A DNA stretch of 25,841 nt from PLA2 sp036273915 (GTDB lineage: Bacteria; Planctomycetota; PLA2): the NCBI GenBank assembly GCA_036273915.1, contig DASUGR010000179.1:1-25841 (forward strand), given 5' to 3'. Made by a program: the position numbers and the translations under genes. Below, piece after piece: positions 23,543-25,841 of this stretch. Numbering within the stretch: the first letter of the stretch is position 1; every line of letters starts with the position of its first letter. The notes beneath the pieces are model-generated. The model did not search any database. It saw only the letters and a list, made by a program, of their open reading frames with translations, and was not told where the DNA came from.

Positions 23543-24622
23543 GTGTCGCGCCGCCGGGGTTTCACGCTCGTCGAGATCCTCGTGGTCATGAGCCTCCTCG
23601 CGGTGCTCATGGGGCTCTCCGTCGGCCTGATCGCGCAGGCCCAGAGCGGCAACAAGCTCCTCCTCGCCACGAACACCCTCGCGCAGCAGCTCGCGAGCTC
23701 GCGCGCGCAGGCGTTCGGCAGCAGCACGACCTACGTCCAGCTGAGCACGGTGCCGGACGGGACCACGCACGTGCGCGGGTTCCGCGACCGGCAGGTGTTC
23801 GCCTGGGCCGCGGAGGACTTCGCGAAGGCGTCCGAGGACGTGCTGCGCCGCGGCGGCGGCGTGGAGATCTCCCCCGACCTCGGCCTCGAGGGGCACTACG
23901 CGCTCTTCGAGGGGGGCGGGACGGTGAGCCTCGGCAGCCCGCAGTGGCTCGACTTCCGCGACGGCTTCTCCATCCAGTGCCGGCTCAGGCCCGACGCGCG
24001 CGGCGGCGTCCTCTTCAAGAAGGGGGAGGCGCTCTCGGTCTCCGTGACCCAGGGCGGGGCCGGGCGGCTCGGCGTGGAGGCGAAGATCCGGCTCAAGCGG
24101 GACGAGAAGGGGCAGGGGGAAGGGATGTGCGACGTCCGCACCGGCATGCGCGACGCCGAGGTCGTGCCGGAGTGGGGCGCGCCGCTCATCCCAGGCCGCT
24201 GGCACGACGTCCGGGTCGCATACGACAGGAACGCCTTCGCGATCTACGTGGACGGCAGGCTGCGCGGGATCCGCTCCGACCGGTCGAACCTCATGCAGCC
24301 GCAGGAGGAGGCGGAGTTCGTGATCGGCGGCGGCTACTCCGGCGGCTTCGACAGCCTCGTGGTCTCGGGCATCTTCCAGAGCGACGAGACCGGCGAAGGC
24401 TTCCCGACCGAGATCCAGCACGTGAATCCCGATGGCAAGATCGCGGTCGGCGACGTGCTGATCCACTTCCGCAACCGGAGCCTCGATCCCCGCTACCACG
24501 CGGCGCCCTTGAACATCTGGCTCCAGCTGGACCGCGGCCCGAACTCCACCCCTGCGCGGCGCGTGGTCTCGGTCGCGCTCTCGGGCGAGACGTTCGTCCG
24601 GCTGCCGGAGGAGGTGCGATGA
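23543..24622 (+). CDS. GspH-like minor pseudopilin with inserted LamG/ConA-like domain
   Basis: This is a 359-aa protein. The GTG at 23543 immediately follows the GspG stop. The prepilin leader MSRRRG precedes FTLVEILVVMSLLAVLMGLS, with Glu at +5. The next part (AQQLASSRAQAFGSSTTYVQ) matches the GspH/FimT pattern. Residues about 112-277 form what looks like a LamG_3/concanavalin-type jelly roll: YALFEGGGTVSLGSPQWLDF, FSIQCRLRPDARGGVLFKKG, GRWHDVRVAYDRNAFAIYVD and GGYSGGFDSLVVSGI. After it the GspH-like C-terminus resumes (HVNPDGKIAVGDVLIHFRN and RRVVSVALSGE). Usual GspH length is about 150-200 aa, so the extra length is nearly all the insert. Such a domain near the pilus tip could bind a glycan or protein ligand. 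The pseudopilin call is firm; the LamG call is by strand pattern only. Confidence 0.85.
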   Translation: MSRRRGFTLVEILVVMSLLAVLMGLSVGLIAQAQSGNKLLLATNTLAQQLASSRAQAFGSSTTYVQLSTVPDGTTHVRGFRDRQVFAWAAEDFAKASEDVLRRGGGVEISPDLGLEGHYALFEGGGTVSLGSPQWLDFRDGFSIQCRLRPDARGGVLFKKGEALSVSVTQGGAGRLGVEAKIRLKRDEKGQGEGMCDVRTGMRDAEVVPEWGAPLIPGRWHDVRVAYDRNAFAIYVDGRLRGIRSDRSNLMQPQEEAEFVIGGGYSGGFDSLVVSGIFQSDETGEGFPTEIQHVNPDGKIAVGDVLIHFRNRSLDPRYHAAPLNIWLQLDRGPNSTPARRVVSVALSGETFVRLPEEVR

Positions 24623-25841
24623 CGGCCCCCGGAGCCCCCTCCCGTTCCCGCCGTGGCGGGTTCACGCTCTTGGAGATCCTCATCGCGATGAGCCTCTTCA
24701 CGGTGATCGGGCTCGGCGTCGTCCTCCTCATGCGGACCGGCGTCGAGATGTACGTGCAGGGCACCGAGGGCTCGCAGCAGGAGGATCGCCTCGAGCAGAG
24801 CCTCCCGCGCCTCGAGGACGACCTGCGCCACGTCCTCGTCCCGCCGCAGATCGACCGCATCCCCTTCGACCCGAAGAACCCGGATCCCCAGGAGGAGCCC
24901 GAGCCGCTCCCGCCCGCGAACCGGTTCCTCTCGGGCTACCTGACCTACAAGTTCGGGGACAAGGACATCGCCTGCCGCTACCTCGCGTTCGTGCGCGACA
25001 CGACCGGCATGGGCGAGGTGGAGATCTACGCCGACCGCGCCGGCCAGAGCGCGCACGCGGACGCGTACATCGACGGGTGGGAGGACGAGCGCGAGTTCCG
25101 CGAGAACCGCCACCTGCCGACCGGCGGCGCGGCGGAGGTCCTCTACATCTGGCTGCCCGACGAGGATCGCGCCGGCGTCGGCGCCGTCTACCGCGCCTAC
25201 CGGAGCCCGATCGGCGGCGAGGGCACGCTCCTCGACCCGAAGAACTACGACACGCGCGAGAAGGTCGTGCGGCTGGTCCGCGGACAGCCGGTGTTCCAGG
25301 ACGTGATCCTCTTCGACCTCTACTTCTGGACGCAGTGGACGACGCACTGGGAGTGGTCGGCGCGCGAGCCGGTCGTGACCCGGCCGCCCGCGGACCCGTC
25401 GGAGATCAAGTCGGGGTCGGTGCCCTGCGGCCCGTCGCTCACCTGGGACTCGACGCGCGGCGTGCTCCCCGTCGAGCAGTTCCGGCTCGCGAAGGGGCAG
25501 AAGTCGCTCACGTTCAGCGCCGACGACATCTGGCCGCACGGCGTGCGCGTGGCGTACGCGCTCGCGGAGACGTCGTCGCCGCTCGCCAAGGGCTACTCGG
25601 CGTCGGATACGTCGTTCACGGTGTTCGCCGGCGACTTCGCGACCGGGCGCGGGGAGATCCGCAACGTGCTCATGAAGGTCGGGACGGAGTGGGTGGAGGT
25701 CGCCGGGCGCGATCCGTCGCACCGGGACACCTTCCGCGTGACCGGGCGCGGCATCCGGGGGACGTCCGCGGTGGCCCACGCCGAGGGCGAGCCCGTCTAC
25801 TTCGGGCGGGTTTTCGACTTCACGATGCCGATCCCGTCGTT
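24619..25841 (+). CDS. GspJ-like minor pseudopilin, oversized, 3' end beyond window
   Basis: The frame opens at ATG 24619, overlapping the previous stop as ATGA behind a strong GGAGGAGG. It stays open to the last base (407 codons read). The leader is MTAPGAPSRSRRGG, then FTLLEILIAMSLFTVIGLGV, with Glu at +5. The following DRLEQSLPRLEDDLRHVL is the typical GspJ helix after the transmembrane part. GspJ is one of the tip proteins of the T2SS pseudopilus and works with GspI and GspK, which may lie downstream. Typical GspJ is about 200 aa; this one is already over 400 and has no stop yet, so a C-terminal domain has been added or enlarged. The region from about 260 on is rich in Trp, aromatic and beta-type sequence (TFSADDIWPHGVRVAYALAE), but I recognise no domain in it. 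Confidence 0.85.
   Translation, partial: MTAPGAPSRSRRGGFTLLEILIAMSLFTVIGLGVVLLMRTGVEMYVQGTEGSQQEDRLEQSLPRLEDDLRHVLVPPQIDRIPFDPKNPDPQEEPEPLPPANRFLSGYLTYKFGDKDIACRYLAFVRDTTGMGEVEIYADRAGQSAHADAYIDGWEDEREFRENRHLPTGGAAEVLYIWLPDEDRAGVGAVYRAYRSPIGGEGTLLDPKNYDTREKVVRLVRGQPVFQDVILFDLYFWTQWTTHWEWSAREPVVTRPPADPSEIKSGSVPCGPSLTWDSTRGVLPVEQFRLAKGQKSLTFSADDIWPHGVRVAYALAETSSPLAKGYSASDTSFTVFAGDFATGRGEIRNVLMKVGTEWVEVAGRDPSHRDTFRVTGRGIRGTSAVAHAEGEPVYFGRVFDFTMPIPS

Noticed and set aside
1..25841. tRNA, rRNA, CRISPR, insertion sequences or phage genes
   Set aside because: None seen by eye on either strand. No repeat arrays, transposase-like proteins or terminal inverted repeats were recognised.

Overview
The window is very GC-rich (about 70% by eye, not counted), densely packed bacterial DNA. 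Every gene I can support is on the + strand. I see no tRNA, rRNA, CRISPR array, transposase or phage gene, so it looks like resident chromosome. A diderm is clear: it has ExbD/TolR, a lipoprotein secretin and type II secretion (T2SS)/type IV pilus (T4P) inner-membrane parts. The mix of FHA domains, long TPR proteins and jelly-roll domains would fit Planctomycetota or a deltaproteobacterial/Myxococcota-like lineage. There is no marker gene here to decide.

Region 1 (1-2225): the 3' part of an exbD/tolR gene, then a membrane-anchored sulfatase-fold hydrolase. A strong intrinsic terminator for exbD lies inside the first codons of the hydrolase gene.

Region 2 (2226-5102): a 201-bp gap with a possible promoter and several hairpins. 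It leads into an 874-aa protein that joins a lipoprotein signal, TPR-like helices and a secretin. A strong terminator follows.

Region 3 (5111-12679): five genes that overlap or lie within 4 nt of each other: HAD phosphatase, polyprenyl-phosphate-mannose-synthase-like GT2, SAM methyltransferase, asparagine synthase/amidotransferase and a TMTC-like GT-C mannosyltransferase with a huge TPR tail. The GT2 plus GT-C pair suggests lipid-linked sugar donor synthesis feeding extracytoplasmic O-glycosylation.

Region 4 (12774-25841, continuing past the window): first an FHA-GAF-AAA+-Fis regulator whose sigma-54 contact loop is degenerate. Next comes a clear sigma-70-type promoter (-10 TATAAT at 14790-14795). 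Then follows a tightly coupled operon: double-FHA single-pass membrane protein, PilM-PilN fusion (GspL-like), PilO-like protein, membrane-anchored TPR protein with a C-terminal beta-sandwich, GspG-like pseudopilin, GspH-like pseudopilin with an inserted LamG domain, and an oversized GspJ-like pseudopilin cut by the window end.

Taken together, regions 2 and 4 encode most of the scaffold of a divergent T2SS/T4P-like machine: secretin, inner-membrane platform and pseudopilins. The assembly ATPase (GspE/PilB), polytopic protein (GspF/PilC) and prepilin peptidase are not in the window. Its distinguishing traits are fusion of parts that are normally separate, phosphothreonine-reader (FHA) domains at the cytoplasmic face, and jelly-roll domains on several extracytoplasmic parts. 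This is the best candidate here for an undescribed system. Functions are inferred from sequence reading only; no search or structure prediction was run.
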